Shown here piece by piece: positions 38,322 to 48,221 of a stretch of DNA of 64,000 nucleotides. The stretch comes from Candidatus Paralachnospira caecorum (GTDB lineage Bacteria > Bacillota > Clostridia > Lachnospirales > Lachnospiraceae), in NCBI GenBank assembly GCA_904379015.1, contig CAJFHG010000004.1, positions 34,992 to 98,991 of the forward strand. Direction: 5' to 3'. A model generated the notes under the pieces. The model ran no database searches. It was given only the letters and a program-made list of their open reading frames with translations, and was not told the DNA's origin. Numbering within the stretch: position 1 is the first letter of the stretch; each line of letters begins with the position of its first letter. Position numbers and translations under genes: made by a program.

Positions 38322-41300
38322 TTATTCGACGCTTTTCAGCGATTCTACCATGTCAATCTTCCGCAGCTTATAAAACATGGCCACATTTACGATAAAGGCA
38401 AACAGAAATGTCAGCAAAATCCCCCACAGATAACTGACCGGATGGATCACGCGCCCAAACATGATCAGATCCACTTCCACCGTCTCAATAACAAACCGGT
38501 GCAGCACATTTCCCATAAAAATCCCGGCGACAATCCCGATCAGGGTCAGCAGTATGTTCTCCCGGTACACATACATAGCCAGCTCCAGATCATAAAATCC
38601 CAGCAGCCTGATGGTCGCCAGCTCCCGTCTCCGCTCGGTGATATTGATGTTGTTCAGGTTATACAGCACCACAAACGCCAGCAGACCTGCTGAAATGATC
38701 AGGACCCAGACCACCGTATCCAGGCTTCCCAGCATATCCAGGATCGTCTGATTCATATCCGATACCAGAGAGACGCCGGCCACGGCATCACAGGTCAGCA
38801 GGCGTCCCGACAGCGCCTCGCCCTGCTCCTGGCTGGCATCCGCCAGCTTCAGATACTCCGTATTGCTGACAGCTGCCTGTCCATAAAGAGTTTCATACAG
38901 CGCCGGTGTCAGATACACATAATGATACACATAATTTTCCGTAATATGTGAGACGGGAACACTGACGCTCTCTGTCTCGCTTTCCTTCAGCAGCAGACTG
39001 TCTCCCTCTTCAATGCCCAGCTGCTTTGCCAGTTTCTCGCTGATCACCGCGCCCTCGTCGTCCAGCGTATACGTTTCTTTCCCCACCCGGTCTCTCAGCA
39101 CAAAGAAGTCCGAAAACTCTTCCGTTGAATCCGGAACGACCAGATTTACGGTCTTTGTGACGCCGTTCGCTTCTCCGTCCATGGAAGTGGTATATGCGCT
39201 CATAGACTCTGTCACATTTTCGTCCGCTTCCACTGCCTCCAGGAATTCCTGACGTTCCTGGTCGGAGCTGTCCTCCTCCAGACTGACAGACGCGTCATAA
39301 AGCCACAGCTCTCCGTACTGCTTGTCAGAAACAGCATAAATGGAATCCCGCAGGCCAAACCCCACAATGATCAGGGCCATGCAGGCCCCGATCCCGAAGA
39401 CCGTCATCAGAAGCCGTTTTTTATACCGGAACAGATTCCGCAGAGTCGATTTGCTGCTGAAATTCAGATGCTTCCACAGCGGTCTGATCCGCTCCAGAAG
39501 GATTTTCTTTCCCTTGAGCGGGGCCACCGGCCGCATCAGCTCAGAGGGCTGTGCCGTCGTCTCCTTGTAGCAGGCCGCCAGAGCCGCTCCCGCCGTGCAC
39601 AGGATCGCCGCGCCGGAGGCTCCCAGCGCGCAGCCCCAGTCATAGGGGACCCGGATCGTATTCAGATTGCAGTACAGGATCCTGTAAGTAGTGATGATGA
39701 TCCAGGGAAGCAGCTTTTCTCCCACCAGAAATCCCAGAACACTTCCGATCAGACTGGCGGACAGCGCGTAAAGCATATATTTGGAGGCAATGGAAATGGT
39801 ACTGTAGCCCAGCGCTTTCATGGTACCGATCTCCGTCCTCTTTTCTTCCACCATCCGCGTCATCGTAGTCAGGCTGACCAGGGCCGCCACCAGAAAAAAG
39901 ATCACCGGAAATACCGTCCCGATGGCGCCGATCCTGTCCGCGTCATTGTCATACTCCACATAGGACTGGACCGACTGTCTGTCGAGCACATACCACTCCG
40001 GCATTTCGATCTCTTCTACTTCCTGCTGCGCATCGTCGATCTCCGCCCGGGCATCGGAAATCTGATCCTCCGCTTCCTGCTCGGCCTCGGCATAGTCCGC
40101 CTTTGCCTGGGCAATCTCTTCCTCGCCGTCCTCCAGCTCCTGCCGGGCCTGGGCCAGGGCCTCCTCGCCCTCCTGCAGCGTCTGTCTTCCCGACTCCAGC
40201 TCTGCCCTTCCCGATTCGATCTGTGCCTGGAGCTGGGCCAGGGCCTCTCTGCCCGCCGCCATTTCCCGCTCGCCTGAAAGGATCTGCGCCTCCGCTTCCG
40301 CAAGAGCCGCCTCTGAGTGGACAAGGACCGCCTCCTGTTCCGCCAGGGTCTGGCTGCCCTGGTCATACTGGCTCTGCCCCTCCGTCAGCTGCGCGTAAAC
40401 GCCGCTCAGGTAAGCCGACTGGGCATCCAGCTGGGCCTGGGCCGCCTCTGCGGCCGCCATTCCCTGTACATACTGTTCATTTTCCTCCGGATCAAGGCCC
40501 GCCTGCTCCAGACTCTGCCGCAGCGCCTCCAGCTGCGCTTTCTGGCCCTCCAGGGTATCCTGGGCTGTCTGAAGCTCTGCCGCGCCGGCCTCGTAACTGC
40601 TCCAGCCGGAGGCCAGCTCCTCGCCCCGGGCATTCAGCTCCGCCCGGGCTGCCTCCAGGCTGGCCCTTCCCGCCTCTGCCTGGGCTTTTCCCGATTCATA
40701 CTGTTCTCTCGCCGCGGCAAGCTCCGCCTCCCCGGCCTCCAGACTGGCCTGATTCTCCGCAAGGAGCGCCTCCGCCCCGGAAAGCCGGGATGCGCTGTCG
40801 GAAAGCTCCGCCCATCCCTCCGCCAGCGACGCGGCGTTCTCCTCGATCTCCGCCCGCCCGTCGGTCAGCTCCTGCTCCCCCGACTCGATCTGCGCCCAGG
40901 CATCCGCAAGCTCATTCCGCGCTTCTTCCTCCTGCGCGGCCAGCTCCTCCCTTGCATCGTCGATCTCTTTCATGGCCTCCGCCTGAATATCCGCCAGCCT
41001 GATCTCACACCGCTCTCCCGCAATGTCCTCAACCGCGCTGACTATCTCATCGGCGCCCTCCTGATAAGCGTTTCCAGCCGTGACATAACTGTCCAGCCCA
41101 TCTGCAGCCGCGTAGATCTGAGTATAGACCTCCATGGAAAAATCCTCCGGCAGGATCATGACAAATCCGTCCAGAGACCCGTTCCCGATGGTGGTGGTCC
41201 CTCTGTCAAAGTTAAGATAATAAGGACTGTTCCCGATTCCGACTACTGTATAGGTATCCAGCTTAAGAGAATCCGAAAGATCCCCGTCCGTTCCGGAAAC

Positions 41301-41750
41301 GAGGGTGATCTGGTCCCCGACCGCGATATCCTCCGTCACCAGAAGCTGCTGATCCAGAAAGCATTCGCCCGATTTTTCCGGCAGCCGTCCCTCCGTCACC
41401 TCTACATGGTTCAGATTCTCAGGCAGAGAAGACACATGCAGCGCCAGTTCATTGTCATCATTCTTCCATAAGGCATCCAGGGAATATTCTCCTTCTGCCG
41501 CCGTGATCCCCGGGATCTGCCGGATGGCCTCCACATCCTCCTCTGTAAGGCCCATGGTCGACAGCACGCGGATATCCATAAAATTGGCGCTGTCCGCCAT
41601 GGCGTCCACAGAAATCCGCATATCCGGCTCCGCCGAACGGATGCCGGAAAAAAACGCCACCCCCAGCGCCACAATAAACAGAATCGACAGATACCGATTC
41701 AGACTCTTTTTAATTTCCCTGATAAAATCAATGCGCTGCGCTTTCTTCAT
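38322..41750 (-). CDS. Large FtsX-type ABC permease with about 330-aa extracytoplasmic coiled coil
   Basis: SLNRYLSILFIVALGVAFFSGIRSAEPDMR; SLTTMTRMVEEKRTEIGTMKALGYS; Ala/Glu/Gln-rich heptads (ELAAAREQYESGKAQAEAGRASLEAARAELNARGEELASGW). Confidence 0.92.
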   Translation of the reverse strand: MKKAQRIDFIREIKKSLNRYLSILFIVALGVAFFSGIRSAEPDMRISVDAMADSANFMDIRVLSTMGLTEEDVEAIRQIPGITAAEGEYSLDALWKNDDNELALHVSSLPENLNHVEVTEGRLPEKSGECFLDQQLLVTEDIAVGDQITLVSGTDGDLSDSLKLDTYTVVGIGNSPYYLNFDRGTTTIGNGSLDGFVMILPEDFSMEVYTQIYAAADGLDSYVTAGNAYQEGADEIVSAVEDIAGERCEIRLADIQAEAMKEIDDAREELAAQEEEARNELADAWAQIESGEQELTDGRAEIEENAASLAEGWAELSDSASRLSGAEALLAENQASLEAGEAELAAAREQYESGKAQAEAGRASLEAARAELNARGEELASGWSSYEAGAAELQTAQDTLEGQKAQLEALRQSLEQAGLDPEENEQYVQGMAAAEAAQAQLDAQSAYLSGVYAQLTEGQSQYDQGSQTLAEQEAVLVHSEAALAEAEAQILSGEREMAAGREALAQLQAQIESGRAELESGRQTLQEGEEALAQARQELEDGEEEIAQAKADYAEAEQEAEDQISDARAEIDDAQQEVEEIEMPEWYVLDRQSVQSYVEYDNDADRIGAIGTVFPVIFFLVAALVSLTTMTRMVEEKRTEIGTMKALGYSTISIASKYMLYALSASLIGSVLGFLVGEKLLPWIIITTYRILYCNLNTIRVPYDWGCALGASGAAILCTAGAALAACYKETTAQPSELMRPVAPLKGKKILLERIRPLWKHLNFSSKSTLRNLFRYKKRLLMTVFGIGACMALIIVGFGLRDSIYAVSDKQYGELWLYDASVSLEEDSSDQERQEFLEAVEADENVTESMSAYTTSMDGEANGVTKTVNLVVPDSTEEFSDFFVLRDRVGKETYTLDDEGAVISEKLAKQLGIEEGDSLLLKESETESVSVPVSHITENYVYHYVYLTPALYETLYGQAAVSNTEYLKLADASQEQGEALSGRLLTCDAVAGVSLVSDMNQTILDMLGSLDTVVWVLIISAGLLAFVVLYNLNNINITERRRELATIRLLGFYDLELAMYVYRENILLTLIGIVAGIFMGNVLHRFVIETVEVDLIMFGRVIHPVSYLWGILLTFLFAFIVNVAMFYKLRKIDMVESLKSVE

Positions 41751-41787
41751 CTGGCTGTACTCCCATTATCCTTCCACTGCTGTCCGT

Positions 41788-42492
41788 TTACCACTCAATC
41801 TGCTCCACAGGCGTCGGATTTCTGTTCTCCTTCACCGACGATACCTGTCCGTTCTTGATCTTGATCACCCGGTCCGCCATGGGAGTCAGCGCCGAGTTGT
41901 GGGTGATCACGATCACCGTCATGTTCCGTTCCCGGCAGGTATCCTGCAAAAGCTTCAGGATTGCCTTGCCCGTCTGATAATCCAGCGCCCCTGTAGGCTC
42001 ATCGCACAGCAGCAGCTTCGGATTTTTTGCCAGGGCCCGGGCGATGGAGACCCGCTGTTGTTCGCCGCCGGAAAGCTGAGAGGGAAAATTTCCCATTCTG
42101 TCCTTCAGTCCCACCTCCGTGAGGATCTCCTCCGCGTCCAGATGATCCCGGCAGATCTGGAGCGCCAGCTCCACATTTTCCAGGGCAGTCAGATTCTGGA
42201 CCAGATTATAAAACTGGAACACAAACCCAATATCTTCCCTGCGGTACCTGGTCATCCTCCTCCGGTCAAACCGAGCCACGTCCACGCCGTCCACAAACAC
42301 CTGTCCTTCTGTCGCCCGGTCCATCCCGCCCAGAATATTGAGCACAGTGGTTTTGCCCGCGCCGCTGGGTCCCACGATCACTACAAATTCTCCTTTTTCG
42401 ATGGAAAAACTCATGTCATCCACAGCCTTGATCACGACTTCTCCCATACGATATATTTTCTTCACATGCTTAAGCTCTACAAACGCTGCCAT
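41788..42492 (-). CDS. ABC transporter ATP-binding protein partnering the large permease
   Basis: [56 protein letters not shown]. Confidence 0.95.
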   Translation of the reverse strand: MAAFVELKHVKKIYRMGEVVIKAVDDMSFSIEKGEFVVIVGPSGAGKTTVLNILGGMDRATEGQVFVDGVDVARFDRRRMTRYRREDIGFVFQFYNLVQNLTALENVELALQICRDHLDAEEILTEVGLKDRMGNFPSQLSGGEQQRVSIARALAKNPKLLLCDEPTGALDYQTGKAILKLLQDTCRERNMTVIVITHNSALTPMADRVIKIKNGQVSSVKENRNPTPVEQIEW

Positions 42493-42610
42493 GACCGTTC
42501 CTCCCGAATCCGTTCCGTCAATTTCGCCAAATCCTCTTTTCATCATACCGCACTTTCCGGCGAAATAAAATAATAAATCCATAAACAATCTGAAAACAAA
42601 TTATATACTA

Positions 42611-42639
42611 AATCCCGGCTGCTTTCCGCAGCCGGGATT
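42611..42639 (-). terminator. Hairpin downstream of cytidylate kinase-like gene
   Basis: AATCCCGGCTGC-TTTCC-GCAGCCGGGATT perfect 12-bp stem. Confidence 0.75.
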
Positions 42640-42654
42640 CCCGAATGTTTCTTT

Positions 42655-43317
42655 TTATTCCCCGTCAGCCTGCCGGGGCGCATCTGCATTTGTTTCTTCA
42701 GAAAAACGGATTTTCATGTAGGCCTTGATCTCCTCTACGCATTTTTCAAAGCCCAGCTTTCCGCTGTTGAGGCACAGGTCATAATTGCGCAGATCCTGCC
42801 ATTCATGGCCCGTATAGTATTTATAAAAGTCTCCTCTGTACTTGTCGGTCCGTTCGATGAATTTTTTCATTTCTTTCGGGGTCATGCTGTTGCGCTCCAT
42901 GGCCTGCTCCAGGCAGAACTCCTCCGGAGCGTGAACAAACACGCTGACCACGTTGGGATAATCCTTCAGGACAAAATCCGCGCACCGGCCGATGATGACA
43001 CAGGACTGGGTCTCCGCCAGCTTTTTGATGGTCTGAGCCGTCAGGTTGAACAGGTTGTCATCGGAAATAAAATCCTTGTCTTCCGGCTCCAGCACCTTTC
43101 CCTGATAAACCCTCGGTCCCCCGATCAGCTTCCCGGGACGCTTCAGCTTTTCATCCGCCGCCCCGAACAGCCGCATGTGGATGCCGCTGTCCTCGGAGGC
43201 CATCTGAAGGACTTCCCTGTCATAAAAAGGTATTCCCAGATCCTCTGCCAGCATCTTTCCGATGGTCTTTCCGCCGCTTCCATACTGGCGCGCAATGGTG
43301 ATCACCACATTCTCCAT
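42655..43317 (-). CDS. Cytidylate kinase-like family protein
   Basis: MENVVITIARQYGSGGKTIGKMLAEDLGIPFYDREVLQMASEDSGI. Confidence 0.9.
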   Translation of the reverse strand: MENVVITIARQYGSGGKTIGKMLAEDLGIPFYDREVLQMASEDSGIHMRLFGAADEKLKRPGKLIGGPRVYQGKVLEPEDKDFISDDNLFNLTAQTIKKLAETQSCVIIGRCADFVLKDYPNVVSVFVHAPEEFCLEQAMERNSMTPKEMKKFIERTDKYRGDFYKYYTGHEWQDLRNYDLCLNSGKLGFEKCVEEIKAYMKIRFSEETNADAPRQADGE

Positions 43318-43330
43318 ATCCGGTCCCCCT

Positions 43331-44041
43331 TTACTCACCTAAATAAGCCTTTTTAATGGATTCATTATTCAGAAGCTCTTTCGCATCTCCGCTGAGAACA
43401 ATATTTCCGGTCTCCAGCACATAGGCCCTGTCGGCAATAGAAAGGGCCTTCTTGGCATTCTGCTCCACCAGCAGCACCGTCGTGCCCGCCGCGCTGACAT
43501 CCTCAATGATCTTGAAAATCTCATTGACAAAGATGGGCGACAGTCCCATAGACGGTTCATCCATCAGAATGATCTTCGGTCTGGACATAAGCGCCCGTCC
43601 CATAGCCAGCATCTGCTGCTCACCGCCGGAAAGGGTCCCCGCCGGCTGGTTGCGCCGTTCCTTCAGTCTCGGAAAACGCTCATAGACCATCTCCAGAGAC
43701 TGGTCAAATTCTTCTTTATTTCTCCTGGTATAGGCGCCCAGTCTCAGATTCTGATATACACTCAGCTGTCCGAACACCCGCCGTCCCTCCGGCACATGGG
43801 CCATTCCCATCTCCACGATCTTGTGAGGGGGCGTTTTGGTGATGTCCTTCCCTCCGAGGGTCACTGTGCCTGCCTTCTTGGGGAGCAGGCCGGTCACGGC
43901 ATGGAGCGTCGTCGTCTTCCCCGCGCCGTTGGCGCCGATCAGGGCAATGACTTCCCCTTCTCCGACCTCGAAGGAAACGCCCTTCAGAGCCTGGATCATG
44001 CCATAATATACCTGTAAATCCTTCACTTCCAGAAGTGCCAT
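43331..44041 (-). CDS. livF: Branched-chain amino acid ABC transporter ATP-binding protein
   Basis: LQVYYGMIQALKGVSFEVGEGEVIALIGANGAGKTTTL; MAHVPEGRRVFGQLSV. Confidence 0.95.
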   Translation of the reverse strand: MALLEVKDLQVYYGMIQALKGVSFEVGEGEVIALIGANGAGKTTTLHAVTGLLPKKAGTVTLGGKDITKTPPHKIVEMGMAHVPEGRRVFGQLSVYQNLRLGAYTRRNKEEFDQSLEMVYERFPRLKERRNQPAGTLSGGEQQMLAMGRALMSRPKIILMDEPSMGLSPIFVNEIFKIIEDVSAAGTTVLLVEQNAKKALSIADRAYVLETGNIVLSGDAKELLNNESIKKAYLGE

Positions 44042-44053
44042 GTTCTGCTCCTC

Positions 44054-44812
44054 CTATTCTCCCAGATATGCCACAATTACCTGCGGATCGTTCAGTACCG
44101 TCTTTGTCTCTCCCTGGCAGAGGATCTCGCCGAAGTTGAGCACCGTAACTTCCTCACAGATACCGCTCACCAGCTTCATATCATGCTCGATTAGCAGAAT
44201 CGTCATCTGGAACTGTTTCTGTACAAATTTGATCGTATCCATGAGCTCTTCCGTCTCATTGGGGTTCATGCCCGCCGCCGGCTCATCCAGAAGAAGCAGC
44301 TTGGGATCCGTCGCCAGGGCTCTGGCGATCTCCAGCTTTCTCTGTTTTCCGTAAGGCAGGTTGGAGGCTTTATAATCCGCCTCGTTTTCCAGGCCGAAAA
44401 CCTTCAGCAGCTCCATGGCCCGCTCATTCATCTGCTTCTCCACCTTAAAGTACCGGGGCAGACGCAGGATTCCTTCCAGGGTTGAATAGGTATAGTGGTT
44501 ATGCAGCCCCGCCTTTACATTATCCAGCACCGACAGCTGTTTGAACAGCCGGATATTCTGAAAGGTCCTGGCAATGCCGGCCTTGCTGATGTCTATGGAC
44601 TTTTTGCGGGTAATATCCTCTCCGTCCAGTCTAATAATGCCTTCCGTGGGCTTATATACGCCCGTGAGCAGGTTGAAGACGGTCGTCTTTCCCGCGCCGT
44701 TGGGGCCGATCAGGCCATACAGCTGGCCTTTTTCGATCTTTACTTCAAATCCGTTCAGCGCGCGGAGGCCTCCAAAAGAGATCCCCAGATTTTTCACTTC
44801 CAAAAGCGCCAT
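44054..44812 (-). CDS. livG: Branched-chain amino acid ABC transporter ATP-binding protein
   Basis: GLIGPNGAGKTTVFNLLTGVYKPTEG; GIARTFQNIRLFKQLSVLDNV; LLLLDEPAAGMNPNE. Confidence 0.95.
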   Translation of the reverse strand: MALLEVKNLGISFGGLRALNGFEVKIEKGQLYGLIGPNGAGKTTVFNLLTGVYKPTEGIIRLDGEDITRKKSIDISKAGIARTFQNIRLFKQLSVLDNVKAGLHNHYTYSTLEGILRLPRYFKVEKQMNERAMELLKVFGLENEADYKASNLPYGKQRKLEIARALATDPKLLLLDEPAAGMNPNETEELMDTIKFVQKQFQMTILLIEHDMKLVSGICEEVTVLNFGEILCQGETKTVLNDPQVIVAYLGE

Positions 44813-44813
44813 A

Positions 44814-45878
44814 TCATGAAACCCCCTTTGTTCCTGATTTTCTCAGTCCGCGGAACCAGTCTGCAATTTTTTCCTTCATATACCGTCCGCTGGTACTCCA
44901 GTTCACCAGCATCATGATGATCAGCACAATGGCGTAGATCAGCATCCGGTAATCGGAAAGGCTTCTCAGAAGCTCCGGCAGAAGCGTCAGGATAAAGGCC
45001 GCGATCATGGAGCCTCTGATGCTTCCTATGCCGCCCAGCACCACAAATACCAGAATGGAAATGGACATGTTGTATCCGAAATTGCTGGAGCTGGCCGCCA
45101 GAGTAGACAGATTGTGGGCATAAAGCACACCCGCCACACCGGCCAGCGCTGAGGAAATGGCAAACGCCATCAGTTTGAACTTTGTAATATTGATGCCGAT
45201 GGATTCCGCCGCGATCCGGTCATCCCTGATGGACATGATCGCCCGGCCGGACCGGGAATTGATCAGATTCAAAACAATGATCAGAGTAATCAGCAGCAGA
45301 ATGGCGCTGATGAGGAAGGTTGAATCCCTCGGCGTACCATTGATGCCCTGGGGGCCGTTTACGATGATCTCGCCCCCGTCCATGTTCAGGGACATGGCGT
45401 CCTTCATGGAAAAATGGAATCCGTTCGCGTCTCTTCCAATATAAAATACATTCACTACATTTCTGATGATCTCACCGAAGGCCAGGGTCACGATGGCCAG
45501 ATAGTCGCCCCGCAGACGGAGTACCGGGATTCCGATCAGGATGCCGAACACGCCGGCCAGCGCCGCTCCGATCAGAAGGGCCAGGAAGAACCGCAGGCCG
45601 TCAGGCATGGCTCCGTCCATGATTTTGGAAAAGAAGGCGCTGGCAAAGGCCCCCACACACATGAATCCCGCGTGTCCCAGAGACAGCTCGCCCAGGATCC
45701 CGACCACCAGATTCAGGGAAACTGCCAGGATCATAAAATAGCACAGCGGAACAAGCAGTCCGGAGAGCAGGCTGGAAAGCATTCCCGCAGAATCCAGAGC
45801 CTGGAACAGAATCGTGCCGACGATCACAATGCCGTAGGTGATGAAATTGCTTCTTGTCGTTTTCTGCATACGCTTCAT
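44814..45878 (-). CDS. livM: Branched-chain amino acid ABC transporter permease
   Basis: AVSLNLVVGILGELSLGHAGFMCVGAF; GRAIMSIRDDRIAAESIGINI. Confidence 0.95.
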   Translation of the reverse strand: MKRMQKTTRSNFITYGIVIVGTILFQALDSAGMLSSLLSGLLVPLCYFMILAVSLNLVVGILGELSLGHAGFMCVGAFASAFFSKIMDGAMPDGLRFFLALLIGAALAGVFGILIGIPVLRLRGDYLAIVTLAFGEIIRNVVNVFYIGRDANGFHFSMKDAMSLNMDGGEIIVNGPQGINGTPRDSTFLISAILLLITLIIVLNLINSRSGRAIMSIRDDRIAAESIGINITKFKLMAFAISSALAGVAGVLYAHNLSTLAASSSNFGYNMSISILVFVVLGGIGSIRGSMIAAFILTLLPELLRSLSDYRMLIYAIVLIIMMLVNWSTSGRYMKEKIADWFRGLRKSGTKGVS

Positions 45879-45890
45879 CTCGTTCCCTCC

Positions 45891-46772
45891 TTATACCTTT
45901 TCCTGAATCTTCTTGCCGAAGATACCGGTGGGCTTCACCAGCAGGATGATGATCAGCACCGCGAATACGATAGCGTCCGAAAGCTGGGAAGAAATGTAAG
46001 CTCTTCCGAGAATCTCGATGATGCCCAGAAGCAGGCCGCCTACCATGGCGCCCGGTATAGAACCGATCCCGCCGAACACGGCCGCCGTAAATGCTTTGAT
46101 GCCGGGCATGGAACCGGTGTAGGGATTCAGGGACGGATACGCGGAACAGAGCAGACATCCCGCGATCGCCGCCAGCGCGGAGCCGATGGCGAAGGTCATG
46201 GCGATGGTGCTGTTCACATTGATGCCCATCAGCTGGGCCGCGCCCCGGTCTTCGGAGACTGCCAGCATGGCCTGTCCTGTCCTCGTTTTGTTGATGTATA
46301 AGCTAAGGCCCACCACAATGATGATGCAGGCCGCAATTGTCACGATCGTTGTCCCGGTCAGCTGCAGCTGTCCGCCGGCCAGGGAAATCCCTCCAAAGGT
46401 TACCACACTCTGGAATGTTTTGGTATTGGCTCCAAACAGGAGCAGAGCCAGATTCTGCAGAAAATAGCTGACGCCGATGGCCGTGATCAGCACAGCCAGA
46501 GAAGGCGCGGACCGCAGAGGCTTATAGGCGATCCGTTCAATCAGAAGGCCCAGCACAGTGCATATTACCATGGCGATCAATACGCTGAGGATGGGAGACA
46601 GACCGCCATTTACCATGGCATAGAACGCTGCATAGCCGCCCACCATGATAATATCTCCGTGGGCAAAATTCAGCATTCTCGCGATCCCGTATACCATGGT
46701 ATATCCCAGAGCAATGATAGCATATACACTTCCCAGACTGATTCCATTGATTAAATAGGATAAGAAACTCAT
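45891..46772 (-). CDS. livH: Branched-chain amino acid ABC transporter permease
   Basis: LINGISLGSVYAIIALGYTMVYGIARMLNFAHGDIIMVGGY. Confidence 0.95.
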   Translation of the reverse strand: MSFLSYLINGISLGSVYAIIALGYTMVYGIARMLNFAHGDIIMVGGYAAFYAMVNGGLSPILSVLIAMVICTVLGLLIERIAYKPLRSAPSLAVLITAIGVSYFLQNLALLLFGANTKTFQSVVTFGGISLAGGQLQLTGTTIVTIAACIIIVVGLSLYINKTRTGQAMLAVSEDRGAAQLMGINVNSTIAMTFAIGSALAAIAGCLLCSAYPSLNPYTGSMPGIKAFTAAVFGGIGSIPGAMVGGLLLGIIEILGRAYISSQLSDAIVFAVLIIILLVKPTGIFGKKIQEKV

Positions 46773-46821
46773 TCTCTCCCTCCAGACTTTTTCGGAAATG
46801 AACTTACGCAAATGAAAAGAG

Positions 46822-46854
46822 GGGTGTCCCGGAAACCAGACTTTCGAGACACCC
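46822..46854 (-). terminator. Intra-operonic hairpin between livK and livH
   Basis: Minus strand GGGTGTC...GACACCCC followed by TCTTTTC. Confidence 0.55.
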
Positions 46855-46871
46855 GCGTCTTTTACTGCATG

Positions 46872-48092
46872 TTACATAAACTCGTACGCGCCATTTGTTA
46901 CCTTTACCACGATCGGGGCTTTTGTAGGCTCACCGTCTTCTCCCCAGGTGATCTCCTTGCCTGTCAGTCCCGTGTAGCTGATCTCTGTCATGGCCGTCTT
47001 CATCGCGTCGCAGATATCAGAAGCGCTCATATCCGGAGTGATTCCAGCCTGCTCAGCTGCTGCCTTGATCACATAAGCTGCGTCATAGGCGTCCGCCGCG
47101 AACTGGTTGGGTGTTTCTCCGTGTGCCTCCTCATAGGCAGATACAAAGTTCTGTGTCAGCTCATCCTCTGCGTCAGCGGAGAAAGGTGTCATCAGCATCA
47201 GGCCCTCAGCCAGAGATACGTCAAAGTTCTCCAGAGTCAGGATGCCGTCCATACCGTCGCAGCCGAAGAACTGAGGCGCATATCCGATCTCCTGGGCCTT
47301 TGCCAGAATCAGAGATGCTTCCTGATAATAGATAGGCAGGAATACCAGGTCGGCGCCCGCATCCTGTGCCTTCTGCACCTGTACAGAAAAGTCTGTGTTG
47401 GTATCCGCTGTAAAGGATTCTGCCGCTACAATTTCAAGTCCCAGCGTTTCTGCTTCCTCAGCAAACGCCTGATAGATACCGGTAGAATAGGTATCGCTGC
47501 TGTCATAAATCACAGCGATCTTGCTTCCCAGATTGTTCTCACTGATATATTTCGCGGACTCAGAACCCTGTGCCGGATCCGAGAAGCACATACGGAACGC
47601 GTTGTCGTTCTTGATGGAATTCAGGGATGTGCCGGAAGGGGTGATCTGGAACATATTATCCGCGTAAGTCTCATCTACGACTGCCTCACAGGCGCCGGAG
47701 GTAACGGTTCCGATCAGCATCTGCATTCCCCAGTCCTTCAGGGTATTGTAGGCAGTCACCGCATTCTGGGGATCGGATACGTCATCCTCAAAGGAATACT
47801 CTACCTGATATCCGTTGATCCCGCCTGCCGCATTGATCTCGTCAAAGGCCTGCGCCATGCCGTTCTGTACTGCTGTGCCGTAAATAGCTGTATTGCCGGT
47901 GATCGGTCCGATGCCGCCGATCTTGAATACCGCGTCGCTGTCAGCGCTGCCGCCGTTGTCTGCCGCTGCCGTTCCGTTGTCTCCGGCCGCCGCAGTCGTC
48001 TCGCTTCCGCCGTTTCCGCCGCCGCATCCTGCCAGCGCAGTGACTGCCAGCACTCCGGCCAGAAATACACTCAAACATTTCTTTCTCATCAT
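46872..48092 (-). CDS. livK: Branched-chain amino acid ABC transporter substrate-binding lipoprotein
   Basis: Lipobox ALAGCGGG; FKIGGIGPITGNTAIYGTAVQNGMAQAFDEINAAGGINGYQVEY. Confidence 0.95.
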   Translation of the reverse strand: MMRKKCLSVFLAGVLAVTALAGCGGGNGGSETTAAAGDNGTAAADNGGSADSDAVFKIGGIGPITGNTAIYGTAVQNGMAQAFDEINAAGGINGYQVEYSFEDDVSDPQNAVTAYNTLKDWGMQMLIGTVTSGACEAVVDETYADNMFQITPSGTSLNSIKNDNAFRMCFSDPAQGSESAKYISENNLGSKIAVIYDSSDTYSTGIYQAFAEEAETLGLEIVAAESFTADTNTDFSVQVQKAQDAGADLVFLPIYYQEASLILAKAQEIGYAPQFFGCDGMDGILTLENFDVSLAEGLMLMTPFSADAEDELTQNFVSAYEEAHGETPNQFAADAYDAAYVIKAAAEQAGITPDMSASDICDAMKTAMTEISYTGLTGKEITWGEDGEPTKAPIVVKVTNGAYEFM

Positions 48093-48140
48093 AATCATTC
48101 CTCCTCAATGTCTCTTCCAGAAAGACAAATGTCGTTATAC

Positions 48141-48169
48141 ATAATACTGCCCTTTTCTCACGCTGTCAA
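48141..48169 (-). promoter_or_regulatory. Sigma-A-like promoter of livK
   Basis: Minus strand TTGACA-17 nt-TATTAT. Confidence 0.65.
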
Positions 48170-48173
48170 GTTC

Positions 48174-48221
48174 AAATTAAAAAACATCCTGTAATTTAAA
48201 TCAAAAAACATCCCGCAATTT
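48174..48221. repeat. Tandem 24-bp repeat, two copies
   Basis: AAATTAAAAAACATCCTGTAATTT then AAATCAAAAAACATCCCGCAATTT, 21 of 24 identical, directly adjacent. Confidence 0.8.

Noticed and set aside
40103-41002. Pro-rich 299-aa ORF on plus strand
   Set aside because: Antisense frame of the Ala/Glu/Gln coiled-coil repeat; proline runs are the complement of the repeat codons.
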